A stretch of DNA of 64,000 bases from Natribacillus halophilus (GCF_900100185.1 NZ_FNEN01000004.1:62001-126000), one strand, 5' to 3'; shown: positions 26,429 to 34,600, numbered from the stretch's first letter. Made by a program: numbers and translations. Notes: a model not told the origin generated them from the letters alone.

Positions 26429-26459
26429 GTCGTTTGCGAAGGGGAGGGATGTACGCAGC

Positions 26460-26684
26460 ATGCGTTCCGATTTAATGCAATATATTTCCGCGAAGCCGGA
26501 TGTCAAGCACTATTTGCGGTCAGAACCTTCCTGGTATCAGATTCTGGCCCGGCATCCGGAGCGCCTGGAGGAAATGGAAAAAGAGGCACGTCTTTTTAAC
26601 GGACAGACGTGGCCGCAACGTGTAGCCCGTATGAATCAGGGGTTGGGTTTAACGATTCAATTGCTTAATCTGTTAAAAAGATAA
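26460..26684 (+). CDS. ylbE: YlbE-like protein
   Basis: 74 residues, helical. The opening MRSDLMQYISAKPDVKHYLR followed by SEPSWYQILARHP is the YlbE-like domain; the C-terminus is amphipathic (LTIQLLNLLKR). Function unknown. ATG 26460 is chosen by match to the family start and by GGGAGG upstream, although the spacing of about 12 is long; the frame itself extends back into ylbD. Likely cotranscribed with ylbD. Confidence 0.78.
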   Translation: MRSDLMQYISAKPDVKHYLRSEPSWYQILARHPERLEEMEKEARLFNGQTWPQRVARMNQGLGLTIQLLNLLKR

Positions 26685-26697
26685 ACGGATAATGGCG

Positions 26698-26729
26698 ACC
26701 TCCTTTTTGCATACTATGGCAAAGGAGGT
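26698..26729 (+). promoter_or_regulatory. Hairpin that covers the ribosome site of the next gene
   Basis: ACCTCCTTT pairs with AAAGGAGGT, extended by a GC pair past a 2-base bulge. The right arm is the ribosome-binding site of the gene starting at 26736. There is no T-run, so a terminator role is unlikely. Confidence 0.6.
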
Positions 26730-26735
26730 TGAAAA

Positions 26736-27125
26736 ATGCCAAGTGTAAAGGTATGGCTGGCGGCCGTGTTGATTTTGGCCAATGTACCGGGGGGACTGGA
26801 AATCGAACCCTTGCCGGTGATGCAGACAGAGGCGCGGACAGACGTAGAACAATTCGACGTTCATTATGAAGTGAGTGATGGACAAGTCTACGTGGAAACG
26901 TATCTGCCGGATTTTAGTTTTTACGCGAATCAGCATCACGATAAAGATATTCAGGGGTATTTAATGCTACGGGTGAACGATGATTACGAAGAGGAAATTC
27001 ATCGCGCGGCATTTATCGTCAAAGGGCTGGAAGCGGGAGAACATACCATGGAGCTGGAGGCCTATGATGAAGATGATCAGCCTCTCGATCTAAAAGAAAC
27101 GTTTGCAATTACTATGTATGAGTAA
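26736..27125 (+). CDS. Secreted protein of unknown function
   Basis: 129 residues. The N-terminus (VWLAAVLILANVPG) is a short hydrophobic signal-like segment with no lipobox Cys. The mature part is acidic and strand-rich (VYVETYLPDFSFYAN, GYLMLRVNDDYEEEI, AAFIVKGLEAGEHTMELEAYD), the alternating pattern of an immunoglobulin-like or cupredoxin-like sandwich. I do not recognise a family. ATG 26736 follows a perfect AAAGGAGGT, which lies in a hairpin. In B. subtilis there is no such gene between ylbE and ylbF that I know of. Confidence 0.72.
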   Translation: MPSVKVWLAAVLILANVPGGLEIEPLPVMQTEARTDVEQFDVHYEVSDGQVYVETYLPDFSFYANQHHDKDIQGYLMLRVNDDYEEEIHRAAFIVKGLEAGEHTMELEAYDEDDQPLDLKETFAITMYE

Positions 27126-27172
27126 ACAATTCTCCCAAGACATGTTACAATGACGGCACGGAGGTGTTATTG

Positions 27173-27613
27173 TTGCAAACCGTTGTATCAACCCCGATTG
27201 AATTGTTTGATGAATCCGAAGAATTATCGAGGATGATCCTTTCTACACACATATATCACAATTTCGTGGAGGCACGCCGCACGATGCTGGAAGACGAAGA
27301 AGCCGAGCGGCTGATCCGGCATTTTAATGACCAGAAGGTGAAATTTGACGAAGTACAGCGCTTCGGGAAATACCACCCTGATTATAGCGAAGTGACTAAA
27401 GCCTTGCGGATCTCAAAGCGGGAAATGGACCTTCATGAAAGTGTGAATGCTTACAAGGAAGCCGAGCGTGCCCTGGAGAAGTTACTCGCGGAAGTGAGTG
27501 AGATATTGGCTTCTTCCGTGTCGCAAAATGTTAAAGTCCCTTCCGGGAATCCATATTTTGACAACTCTTCGTGCAGTGGTGGTTGTGGCAGTGGCGGAAG
27601 TTGTGCTTGCTGA
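27173..27613 (+). CDS. ylbF: YlbF/RicF regulator of RNA processing and development
   Basis: 146-residue helical protein of the YlbF/YmcA family. With RicA (YmcA) and RicT (YaaT) it forms the Y-complex, which in B. subtilis binds 4Fe-4S clusters and steers RNase Y cleavage, affecting sporulation, competence and biofilm formation. Seen: VQRFGKYHPDYSEV central helix, VKVPSGNPYFD, and the C-terminal Cys motif CSGGCGSGGSCAC that supplies cluster ligands. TTG 27173 is chosen for its 7-8 base spacing from GGAGGT; TTG 27170 is possible. Terminator follows. Confidence 0.92.
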   Translation: MQTVVSTPIELFDESEELSRMILSTHIYHNFVEARRTMLEDEEAERLIRHFNDQKVKFDEVQRFGKYHPDYSEVTKALRISKREMDLHESVNAYKEAERALEKLLAEVSEILASSVSQNVKVPSGNPYFDNSSCSGGCGSGGSCAC

Positions 27614-27615
27614 AT

Positions 27616-27654
27616 GCAGAAAACCCGCTTACAGGACGTAAGCGGGTTTTCTGC
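27616..27654. terminator. Bidirectional terminator between ylbF and darB
   Basis: GCAGAAAACCCGCTTAC pairs perfectly with GTAAGCGGGTTTTCTGC around AGGAC, shared by two convergent genes. Confidence 0.92.
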
Positions 27655-27659
27655 CGGGT

Positions 27660-28106
27660 TTATTTGCTCTGTTGCAAATAATGGTGGATCAACGCAAGAA
27701 TCGAACTTCGTGTTAAAATTCCGACAAAAGCGGCCTCTTCATTTTCGATACAGATAAAAGGGTGATTGATCGAGGTCGTTAATGCTTTTGCAAATGTCGC
27801 ATCGGTCTTTAACCGCGGGATCCGCTTGTTCATGACCGATTCGACTGTAATGTCATGGAGACGTTCCATTTCCAGGCGTTCCAGCCCGAGAATAGAGTCA
27901 AGAATTTCGTTTTTACTGATTTGTCCCTGAACGCGGTAATCCTTATCCAGTACTGGGATGGCTGTGTAACCGGATTTAATTAAAATTAACAGCGCGTGAT
28001 CGAGTGGGTTTTGCAGCTGGACATGGGCGACTTTTTCGTGGGAAATGATCAAATCACTGATTTCTTCGGTCATGAGTTGCCTGTGTTTAAGGGCGTCTAT
28101 CGTCAT
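27660..28106 (-). CDS. darB: CBS-domain protein DarB/CbpB-like (c-di-AMP receptor)
   Basis: 148 residues forming a CBS-domain pair. Characteristic segments: KVAHVQLQNPLDHALLILI, SGYTAIPVLDKDYRVQGQI, SILGLERLE and VMNKRIPRL, which follow the YkuL/DarB pattern closely. DarB binds c-di-AMP; free DarB stimulates the (p)ppGpp synthetase Rel and pyruvate carboxylase in B. subtilis. An alternative is another CBS protein such as YlbB, which sits in this region in B. subtilis, but the sequence resembles YkuL much more. Minus strand, own promoter with a TTGACA box. Confidence 0.82.
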   Translation of the reverse strand: MTIDALKHRQLMTEEISDLIISHEKVAHVQLQNPLDHALLILIKSGYTAIPVLDKDYRVQGQISKNEILDSILGLERLEMERLHDITVESVMNKRIPRLKTDATFAKALTTSINHPFICIENEEAAFVGILTRSSILALIHHYLQQSK

Positions 28107-28160
28107 TTTGTCACTTCTCCCTGTCCCATACTTTTTGCGGAAGTATAAGTCAACACTTTA

Positions 28161-28189
28161 ATCGTAGAAGTGCACTCTCGTTTTGTCAA
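28161..28189 (-). promoter_or_regulatory. Promoter of darB
   Basis: On the minus strand TTGACA (28189-28184), 17 bases, TACGAT (28166-28161). A second TTGACT lies closer to the gene. Confidence 0.55.
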
Positions 28190-28275
28190 GCAAATGTTAC
28201 TGGCAGCCCCCTGGACCAGATGATAAAATCCACGTATAATGATTTTATGAAAAAATGAGGTGATTTCATTCAACT

Positions 28276-28638
28276 ATGCAAAATAAAGATCACAAGCTCA
28301 TCATGAGTTTGCTTTTAGTCATCGTTGTATTGCTTGTGGGCGGCTTTGTGATCAATGTAGACGTCAGCGCTCCGTCGGAGACGAGAACGATCGTCGACCA
28401 TTCAACCCAGGAGTATGTATCACCTACTTGTATCGATGACGCGGAAGTTACGAACTATTTACAGGAAACCACCTATAGCCATGCTCTGTCCCTTGACTAT
28501 GAAGCGGAATCGACGTGTTCGGTTGAGTTTTTTCAGGAGTCGGACGTTCCGCTCTTCATGGCCATGCTGCAGATGATTGGTGTTTACGATCAGAAGTGGT
28601 CGGAAGAAGATTTGCTTAATGAAAATATGGAAGGCTAG
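28276..28638 (+). CDS. Single-pass membrane protein of unknown function
   Basis: 120 residues. One hydrophobic helix near the N-terminus (IMSLLLVIVVLLVGGFVI, about residues 9-26) followed by an outside domain of about 90 residues with two Cys (in SPTCIDD and ESTCSVEF), which could form a disulfide. No family recognised. A TATAAT at about 28230 with a weak -35 may drive it. ATG 28276 is preceded by GAGGTGATT at a long spacing. It lies between darB and the aspartate kinase gene, 27 bases before the latter, so the two may form an operon. Confidence 0.65.
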   Translation: MQNKDHKLIMSLLLVIVVLLVGGFVINVDVSAPSETRTIVDHSTQEYVSPTCIDDAEVTNYLQETTYSHALSLDYEAESTCSVEFFQESDVPLFMAMLQMIGVYDQKWSEEDLLNENMEG

Positions 28639-28665
28639 AAAGACGAGGGAGCGTTTTAACTGATT

Positions 28666-30036
28666 ATGAAAGTCTCTAAATTTGGTGGAACTTCTGTCGC
28701 GACTGGCAATCAAATTGAGAAGTTGACGAAAATCATTACGGATGACCCGGCACGCAGGATCGTGGTCGTATCGGCCCCCGGCAAACGCGAGGATGATGAT
28801 GTGAAGGTTACCGATATGCTCATTGACCTGGGCGAGAAATGTCTCAGAGGGGAGGCGACCGAGACCGCGATCGAACAAAGCGTGGAGCGTTATCGCTCCA
28901 TTGCAAGAGAGCTCGGCATCGAAGGAGCGATAGCCGAAGAAATCGAAGCGGACCTGCAAACCCGTGTCGCCTATAACCCTGCAGATGAGGGCATCTTTAT
29001 GGACCAGATAAAAGCGGCCGGGGAAGATAATAATGCCAAACTCATCGCCGCACATTTTAATCATCAGGGTATTAATGCCCGCTACATGAATCCCCGTGAC
29101 GCGGGACTTCTCGTAGAGGGTGAGGCCGGGAATGCCCATGTCATGGCAGAGGCCTATGAAGAACTTGAAAAAATACGAGATTACGACGAGATTCTTATTT
29201 TCCCGGGTTTTTTTGGCTATAAACCGGATGGACAACTGGTGACTTTCCCACGGGGAGGCTCGGACATTACTGGCGCCATCGTAGCGGCCGGTGTAAACGC
29301 GGAATTATATGAAAATTTCACGGATGTCGATTCCGTATGTGTTGCCAACCCTAAAGTCATTGATAACCCCGAACCTATTCATCACATGACGTATCGGGAA
29401 ATGCGTGAACTTTCATACGCTGGTTTCACAGTCTTTCATGATGTTGCGTTGATTCCTGCCTTTAGACATGGCATCCCGGTAAGTGTCAAGAATACGAATC
29501 ATCCGGAAGGTGAAGGGACACTCATTACGGCCGAAAGGTCGGAGAAACACCGCAAGTATCCGATCACGGGTATTGCCGCGGATGAAGGCTTTAGCATTAT
29601 TTACGTTCATAAATACTTGATGAACCGGGAAGTCGGTTTTGGGCGTCGCTTATTGGAAATGGTCGAAGACGAGGGCATTTCCTACGAACATTTACCGTCA
29701 GGCATCGATGACTCATCCGTAATATTACGAACAGCGGAACTGTCCCTCGATAGCGAGAATCACCTGTTGACGCGCATTCAGACAGAACTTGGCGTGGATG
29801 ACGCGTATATTGAACACGGATTCGCCATGATTATGCTCGTGGGCGAATGGATGGACGAAACGGTCGGTATCGCGGCGCGAGCCACCGGAGCCATCGCGGA
29901 CGCCGGCATCAATCTGGAAATGATTAACCAGGGCTCCTCGGAAGTGTCACTCGCGTTTGCCGTGAAGGAACGCAACTGTGATGAAACGGTCAAGGCGATC
30001 TATAATGAATTTTATGCAAAGCAGCTGTATGAATGA
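28666..30036 (+). CDS. thrD: Aspartate kinase, class III (YclM/ThrD type)
   Basis: 456-residue monofunctional kinase for the first step of the Asp family pathway (Lys, Met, Thr, DAP). N-terminal KFGGTSVATG nucleotide/aspartate site, GRGGSD-like motif present as PRGGSDITGA near residue 200, and NTNHPEGEGTLI before two C-terminal ACT domains that sense amino acids. Length and sequence fit the YclM (threonine-responsive) group rather than the alpha/beta-overlapping LysC. ATG 28666 is preceded by GAGGGAG at a long distance of about 16, so the start is somewhat uncertain. Ends at a bidirectional terminator. Confidence 0.9.
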   Translation: MKVSKFGGTSVATGNQIEKLTKIITDDPARRIVVVSAPGKREDDDVKVTDMLIDLGEKCLRGEATETAIEQSVERYRSIARELGIEGAIAEEIEADLQTRVAYNPADEGIFMDQIKAAGEDNNAKLIAAHFNHQGINARYMNPRDAGLLVEGEAGNAHVMAEAYEELEKIRDYDEILIFPGFFGYKPDGQLVTFPRGGSDITGAIVAAGVNAELYENFTDVDSVCVANPKVIDNPEPIHHMTYREMRELSYAGFTVFHDVALIPAFRHGIPVSVKNTNHPEGEGTLITAERSEKHRKYPITGIAADEGFSIIYVHKYLMNREVGFGRRLLEMVEDEGISYEHLPSGIDDSSVILRTAELSLDSENHLLTRIQTELGVDDAYIEHGFAMIMLVGEWMDETVGIAARATGAIADAGINLEMINQGSSEVSLAFAVKERNCDETVKAIYNEFYAKQLYE

Positions 30037-30045
30037 AGACAGCTA

Positions 30046-30094
30046 AAAAATAAGGCATGGTTTCTGTCTCCGTAGAAGCCATGCCTTATTTTTA
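30046..30094. terminator. Bidirectional terminator between thrD and the Na+ channel gene
   Basis: AAAAATAAGGCATGG pairs perfectly with CCATGCCTTATTTTT, plus an upper TTCT/AGAA stem. Confidence 0.9.
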
Positions 30095-30904
30095 ATCGTC
30101 GTTTTTGGATTTTATCATCTCTTTAAGTTCCCTGACCTCTGTGTGCAAGTCTTCAATATCCTTCTTTCTCGCAGCATTTTCGGATGGGTCATCTTCATCG
30201 GCCGCGCGTTCAACATTGTTCACAATGACACCGATAAGTAAGTTGAAGAGAAGAAATGTGCCAACGAGGACAAAAGAAATGAAATATATCCAGCTTAACG
30301 GTTCCATTTCAAGCAGCGGACGTAACACAGCTTCGGTCCAAGATTCCAGTGTGACCGTTTGAAACAAGGTTAACAATGAACGCTGAAGATTTCCGAAATA
30401 TTCGGGAAAGACAGTTCCATACAGCATCGTCCCTATGACCGCGTATATATAAAAGATAAGCCCCATCAGGAACAGAATGTTGAACAGTGATGGAATCGTG
30501 CGCATCATGGCATCGACGAGCCTGCGCAGGGAAGGGATAACGGTTACGGCCCGCAAAACCCTGAGGACACGCAACACCCTTAAAACCGTAACGAAATGAG
30601 CCCCCGCGAAAAGATGACCCGCGGCGATGATCAGAAAATCAAACCAATTCCAGCCGCTGCGGAAAAAAAGATGAAACGGTTTGACCGCTATCATTCTCAT
30701 CGCGATTTCTATCGTGAATACCCAGAGGAGAATACGATCGATAAGATGAAACCAGTCAGCATAAGGAATATAAAGTTCGCGATACGTTTCCATTCCGACG
30801 ACGACAGCGTTGATAAAAATCAACGACATAACGATGATCGTGAAGTTCCGATGTTCCGTGAAAAAAGCTATCCTTTGGCGCCAATACGACTTTCGTTCGC
30901 TCAT
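30092..30904 (-). CDS. Voltage-gated sodium channel, NaChBac family
   Basis: 270-residue six-helix ion channel subunit (tetramer in the membrane). S1-S4 voltage sensor with S4 carrying four Arg at every third residue (109, 112, 115, 118), pore loop with selectivity filter TLESWT (residues 185-190), S6 with LLIGVIVNN, then a C-terminal coiled coil (about 245-265). The filter glutamate Glu187 is the family's Na+-selecting residue. In alkaliphilic Bacillus such channels bring Na+ back into the cell for pH homeostasis and motility. NaChBac has TLESWAS, so the residues after Trp differ. The gene is a stand-alone minus-strand unit next to proC. Confidence 0.93.
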   Translation of the reverse strand: MSERKSYWRQRIAFFTEHRNFTIIVMSLIFINAVVVGMETYRELYIPYADWFHLIDRILLWVFTIEIAMRMIAVKPFHLFFRSGWNWFDFLIIAAGHLFAGAHFVTVLRVLRVLRVLRAVTVIPSLRRLVDAMMRTIPSLFNILFLMGLIFYIYAVIGTMLYGTVFPEYFGNLQRSLLTLFQTVTLESWTEAVLRPLLEMEPLSWIYFISFVLVGTFLLFNLLIGVIVNNVERAADEDDPSENAARKKDIEDLHTEVRELKEMIKSKNDD

Positions 30905-30970
30905 TCCCTCATTCTACCCCCAAAATCCAAGACTCGACTTTGCCCATTATACCTCATTGCCGACATAATG

Positions 30971-31007
30971 AAAAAAACGGGAACTTGCCTCTTACAAGTC
31001 CCCGTTT
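30971..31007 (-). terminator. Terminator of proBAC
   Basis: On the minus strand AAACGGGGACTTG pairs with CAAGTTCCCGTTT (one G-T), followed by a T-run. Confidence 0.85.
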
Positions 31008-31014
31008 ATGTGTC

Positions 31015-31845
31015 TCATACTTGTTTTTTCGGCTGCCCGAGGCTTATGGAGCGATCGATGGCGGCCTTCGTGCCCGTCGTTAAATGTTCCTGAACCGTGT
31101 GTTTTTGTAAAACGGAAAAGGCGGCTTCCGTCGTGCCCCCGGGGCTCATCACTTCTTCATACAGGGAACGCAGCGACTCCGAAGACTGTGACCAGCGTTT
31201 GGCGGCGCCCTCCATCGTTTGAATGAGCAGGGCCTTGGATTCTTCTTCAGACAAACCGGCTTCGACCGCAGCCGTCTGCAGCCCTTCCAGCAGGTAGTAA
31301 AAATAAGCGGGACCGCTTCCGGATACGCCTGTTACACTGTTCATCTTTTCTTCGGGGACGACCGTTATCGTTCCGATCGCAGAAAAGAGTTCTGCAGCCA
31401 GATCAATATCTTTGGCGGAAGCGTGCCGGCCGCCGGAGATAGCGCTCGCGGAAGCGGCGACTTTCGCCGAAGTGTTCGCCATCACGCGCACAACAGGGCA
31501 ATCGACGTCGACGAGACGGGCAATGTCATCCGTCGTCGTGCCTGCCAGGACGGAGAAAATGACGTGATGTTCACGAATATGAGGCTGAATACTTTCAAGC
31601 GCTTCATCGACATCTTTCGGTTTCATGGCGAGAATCAGCAGATCGCTATCTGCAACGGCGCGTTTTTTGTCTTTGCTGGTTTTTATTCCATAATTTTTTT
31701 CCAGGTGGTCGAGCCGCTCGTCATTGTTTTTGTTTACCACGGTGATCTGCTCACCTGAAACGCGGTTGTCCGCGAGCAAACCAGAGATGATGGCTTCAGC
31801 CATGGCTCCGGCACCGATGAAAGTGATCCGTTGGCGCGACAGCAT
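31015..31845 (-). CDS. proC: Pyrroline-5-carboxylate reductase
   Basis: 276-residue NAD(P)H enzyme for the last step of proline synthesis. N-terminal FIGAGAMAEAII dinucleotide-binding loop, central VVRVMANTSAKV-type stretch, and C-terminal signature SVTGVSGSGPAYFYYLLEGL with EVMSPGGTTEA. Length is usual. It follows proA with a 1-base gap and ends the T-box-controlled operon. Proline is a common compatible solute, so this operon may also serve salt tolerance; the T-box argues for a biosynthetic role. Confidence 0.95.
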   Translation of the reverse strand: MLSRQRITFIGAGAMAEAIISGLLADNRVSGEQITVVNKNNDERLDHLEKNYGIKTSKDKKRAVADSDLLILAMKPKDVDEALESIQPHIREHHVIFSVLAGTTTDDIARLVDVDCPVVRVMANTSAKVAASASAISGGRHASAKDIDLAAELFSAIGTITVVPEEKMNSVTGVSGSGPAYFYYLLEGLQTAAVEAGLSEEESKALLIQTMEGAAKRWSQSSESLRSLYEEVMSPGGTTEAAFSVLQKHTVQEHLTTGTKAAIDRSISLGQPKKQV

Positions 31846-31846
31846 T

Positions 31847-33112
31847 TTATACCTTTGCTCCTTTCACATGTCCGCGGCCTGCTACGACGTATTTATTCGT
31901 CGTAAGCGCCCCGAGTCCCAGTGGGCCGCGAGCATGTAGTTTTTGTGTGCTAATGCCGATTTCCGCCCCGTATCCAAATTCCGCGCCATCGGTAAAACGG
32001 GTCGAAGCATTATGATAAACACTGGCGGCATCAATTTGCGCCTGAAAAGCACTGGCAGCTTCCCCGTTTTCTGTCACAATCGCTTCCGAGTGGCTCGTTC
32101 CGTATTGGCGAACGTGGGCAATAGCTGCAGCGGTGTCTGAAACGGTGCCGAGGGCGACGGTCGGCGCCAGGTACTCGGTAGCCCAGTCGTCAGCCGTTGC
32201 CGGTTGCACATCGCTATTCAACTTTTGCATCTGCTCATCGCCCTTGATGGTCACTCCGGCCGCGAGCAGCGCTTCAATGAGTTCCGCACCGTATTTTTCC
32301 GTCCATTCGCGATCTGCGATAATCGTTTCGACGGCGTTGCAAACAGAAGGGCGATCGGTTTTCGCATCAACGGCGATGGAGGTGGCCGTGTCTCTGTCGG
32401 CTGATTTTTCGATATAAAGGTGACAGTTGCCGACGCCGGTTTCAATGACCGGGACCGTCGACTGGCGAATCACGGTTTGTATCAGTTCGGGGCCGCCCCG
32501 GGGGATGATGACATCGACGAGTCCGCGCATTTGCCCGAGCTCCCGTACACTGTCGCGCTTTTCAGGGTCGATGAGCTGAACCGTTGTCTCCGGTAAGCCG
32601 CTCGCCTTTAGTCCTGCACGCATGGCGGCGACAAGAGCTTCATTGGAGCGGGTTGCCGATGAGCTCCCGCGAAGCAGCGCGGCATTTCCGGCTTTTAAAC
32701 AAAGCCCGGCAGCATCGACGGTCACGTTCGGCCTTGCTTCATAAACCATGGCGATGACACCGAGGGGGACACGGCGGTTTTCGATGACGAGTCCGTCATT
32801 ACGTGTCCATGTCTCGGGGGCGGCAGCGACAGGGTCGGGAAGATCGGCCAAAGATTGCAGCCCCTCGCTCATGGACTGTAATCGTTCACGGGTTAAACGC
32901 AGGCGATCGAGCAGATCATCGGACAACCCGTTTTGACGTCCGGCTGCAATGTCCCGGTCATTCGCTGCAAGAATGTCTTTTTCCCGATTGATCACTTCCT
33001 GGGCGACTGTCTGTAGGGCGGCGTTTTTTTCCGATGTTGTGAGTAAGGCCGTTTGCCTGCTTGCTTCTTTGGCTGCCAGGGCTTGCTCCTTGCATTCAGT
33101 CACTGAAAACAC
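31847..33112 (-). CDS. proA: Glutamate-5-semialdehyde dehydrogenase
   Basis: 421-residue NADPH enzyme (gamma-glutamyl phosphate reductase) of the aldehyde dehydrogenase fold. Seen: YEARPNVTVDAAGLCLKAGNA near residue 108, PRGGPELIQ near 206, and the catalytic Cys in DRPSVCNAVET near residue 260. The start overlaps the end of proB by 17 bases, so translation is coupled. Length is usual. Confidence 0.96.
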   Translation of the reverse strand: MFSVTECKEQALAAKEASRQTALLTTSEKNAALQTVAQEVINREKDILAANDRDIAAGRQNGLSDDLLDRLRLTRERLQSMSEGLQSLADLPDPVAAAPETWTRNDGLVIENRRVPLGVIAMVYEARPNVTVDAAGLCLKAGNAALLRGSSSATRSNEALVAAMRAGLKASGLPETTVQLIDPEKRDSVRELGQMRGLVDVIIPRGGPELIQTVIRQSTVPVIETGVGNCHLYIEKSADRDTATSIAVDAKTDRPSVCNAVETIIADREWTEKYGAELIEALLAAGVTIKGDEQMQKLNSDVQPATADDWATEYLAPTVALGTVSDTAAAIAHVRQYGTSHSEAIVTENGEAASAFQAQIDAASVYHNASTRFTDGAEFGYGAEIGISTQKLHARGPLGLGALTTNKYVVAGRGHVKGAKV

Positions 33113-34190
33113 TTCCTTTCGAAGTACTTACCCAATGGTTTCTGTGGATAAAAATGGTTGCCGGTTGCCGGTTAAGAACAGAGCGCATATCCGTCGCCGA
33201 GAGCGCGGCTCTCCCTTTGCCTACAGGTTCATGAACCTCATCGAACACGGCGATGACGGAGCCTTTCGTAAAAGAACCGTGGATATGCCGGACGCCGACG
33301 GACAGTAAACTTTTCCCGCCGTAAAGCAACGCGTCTTTGGCACCGTCGTCAATGACGATCTCGCCTTCAACCGGGGAATAGATGCCTACCCATTGTTTTT
33401 CTTTCGGCCAGGCGTGCTCGCTTATGGCGGATACGTAGGTGCCGTCGCCCTCACCTTGAATGATGGCTTGCAAGGCATGGGCATCGTTGCCTTTGCCGAT
33501 AAAGGTTTCAATCCCAAAAGATTGGGCATTGCGGGCTGCTTCCAGCTTAGAGCGCATGCCCCCGCTCCCGAGGGTTGAACGATGCTGGTCCGCTTCCGTA
33601 AGCATTTCCGGGGTGACGGTTTCGATGCGGTTTATTTTTCGGGTGTCCGGATGGTGAGGGTGTCGATCATAAACGCCGTTGACATCGGTAAGCAAAATAA
33701 GGGTGTCGGCCCTTGTAAGACCGGCGACTAAACTGGCGAGCCAATCGTTGTCGCCAAAGGTCAGTTCTTCCACCGCGATCGAGTCATTTTCATTGATAAT
33801 GGGGATGATCCGGCGTTTGAGCAATTCCTGTAACGTATCGTAAGCATTCGTGTATTGATGTTCCTGTTGAAAGCTCTCCCGGGTGAGCAACAATTGCGCT
33901 ACCCCGATCCCTTCCTGCATGAACGCATGTTGATAGGCTTCCATTAATAGCCCCTGTCCGAGAGCCGCCGCTGCTTGTTTTTTTTCCGTCGTTACGGGTT
34001 TCGTCGCGTAACCTATACGTTGAAAACCGGCGGCGACGGCCCCTGATGTAATAAAAATAAGGTCATGCCCTTGTCTGTGTAGATGGGCTATCGCTTTGGA
34101 ATATTGCGTGAGATGACTGATGGCAATGCCACCTTCCCGATGGGCGAGGGAGCTGCTTCCGATTTTGACGACGATCCGTTTTCGTTCCAA
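33096..34190 (-). CDS. proB: Glutamate 5-kinase
   Basis: 364-residue kinase for the first step of proline synthesis. N-terminal kinase domain (KRIVVKIGSSSL start, SGAVAAG loop near residue 50, NENDSIAVEE, GSGGMRSKLEAA) and a C-terminal PUA domain (about 275-360). TTG 34190 is chosen because GAGGGG stands 9 bases upstream and it gives the usual length; the open frame upstream runs through the T-box leader and is not protein. First gene of proB-proA-proC. Confidence 0.95.
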   Translation of the reverse strand: MERKRIVVKIGSSSLAHREGGIAISHLTQYSKAIAHLHRQGHDLIFITSGAVAAGFQRIGYATKPVTTEKKQAAAALGQGLLMEAYQHAFMQEGIGVAQLLLTRESFQQEHQYTNAYDTLQELLKRRIIPIINENDSIAVEELTFGDNDWLASLVAGLTRADTLILLTDVNGVYDRHPHHPDTRKINRIETVTPEMLTEADQHRSTLGSGGMRSKLEAARNAQSFGIETFIGKGNDAHALQAIIQGEGDGTYVSAISEHAWPKEKQWVGIYSPVEGEIVIDDGAKDALLYGGKSLLSVGVRHIHGSFTKGSVIAVFDEVHEPVGKGRAALSATDMRSVLNRQPATIFIHRNHWVSTSKGSVFSD

Positions 34191-34211
34191 TTTATGACAC
34201 CCCTCATGAAT

Positions 34212-34450
34212 AAAAAAAACCTCTTTTTCGCCCTTGATCACAAGGACGGAAAAGAGGTTTCCGCGGTACCACCTTCGTTGACATCTCCACGGGAGACATC
34301 CGCTCACGGCTTTTTATCGCAAAGCAAACGGTTCAGGTTATATTTCCTGACAGCTCCAGGATGGGTTCAAGTCGTCAGTGGCGCGAATGTTGCAGCTAGT
34401 CATTCGCTCTCTGGGGCATGACGATCATTTACTATTTCCTATCAACGCTT
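34212..34450 (-). promoter_or_regulatory. Proline T-box riboswitch leader of proBAC
   Basis: Reading the minus strand: stem I with an AGAGAGC bulge region, a specifier loop where TTGAA is followed by CCC and A, then the T-box core AAGGTGGTACCGCGG (about 34279-34260), then a terminator hairpin in which AAACCTCTTTT pairs with AAAAGAGGTTT and a T-run follows. CCC is a proline codon (reading one base later, CCA is also proline), matching the operon. Uncharged tRNA-Pro would favour the antiterminator. Leader ends are approximate. Confidence 0.92.
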
Positions 34451-34475
34451 ATTCGTATGAATGATAAGTGATGAT

Positions 34476-34504
34476 AATATATCATGTTCTCATCCGGTGT
34501 GCAA
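34476..34504 (-). promoter_or_regulatory. Promoter of proBAC
   Basis: On the minus strand TTGCAC (34504-34499), 17 bases, TATATT (34481-34476), just upstream of the T-box leader. Confidence 0.7.
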
Positions 34505-34600
34505 GAAAAAATTATCACATTCCAACGGCAATGGTTGGATTGTTCAGCGGCCTTCATAATGATAAACTACGTGTAAATCATTTACCGAGGAGAGGGTGCC

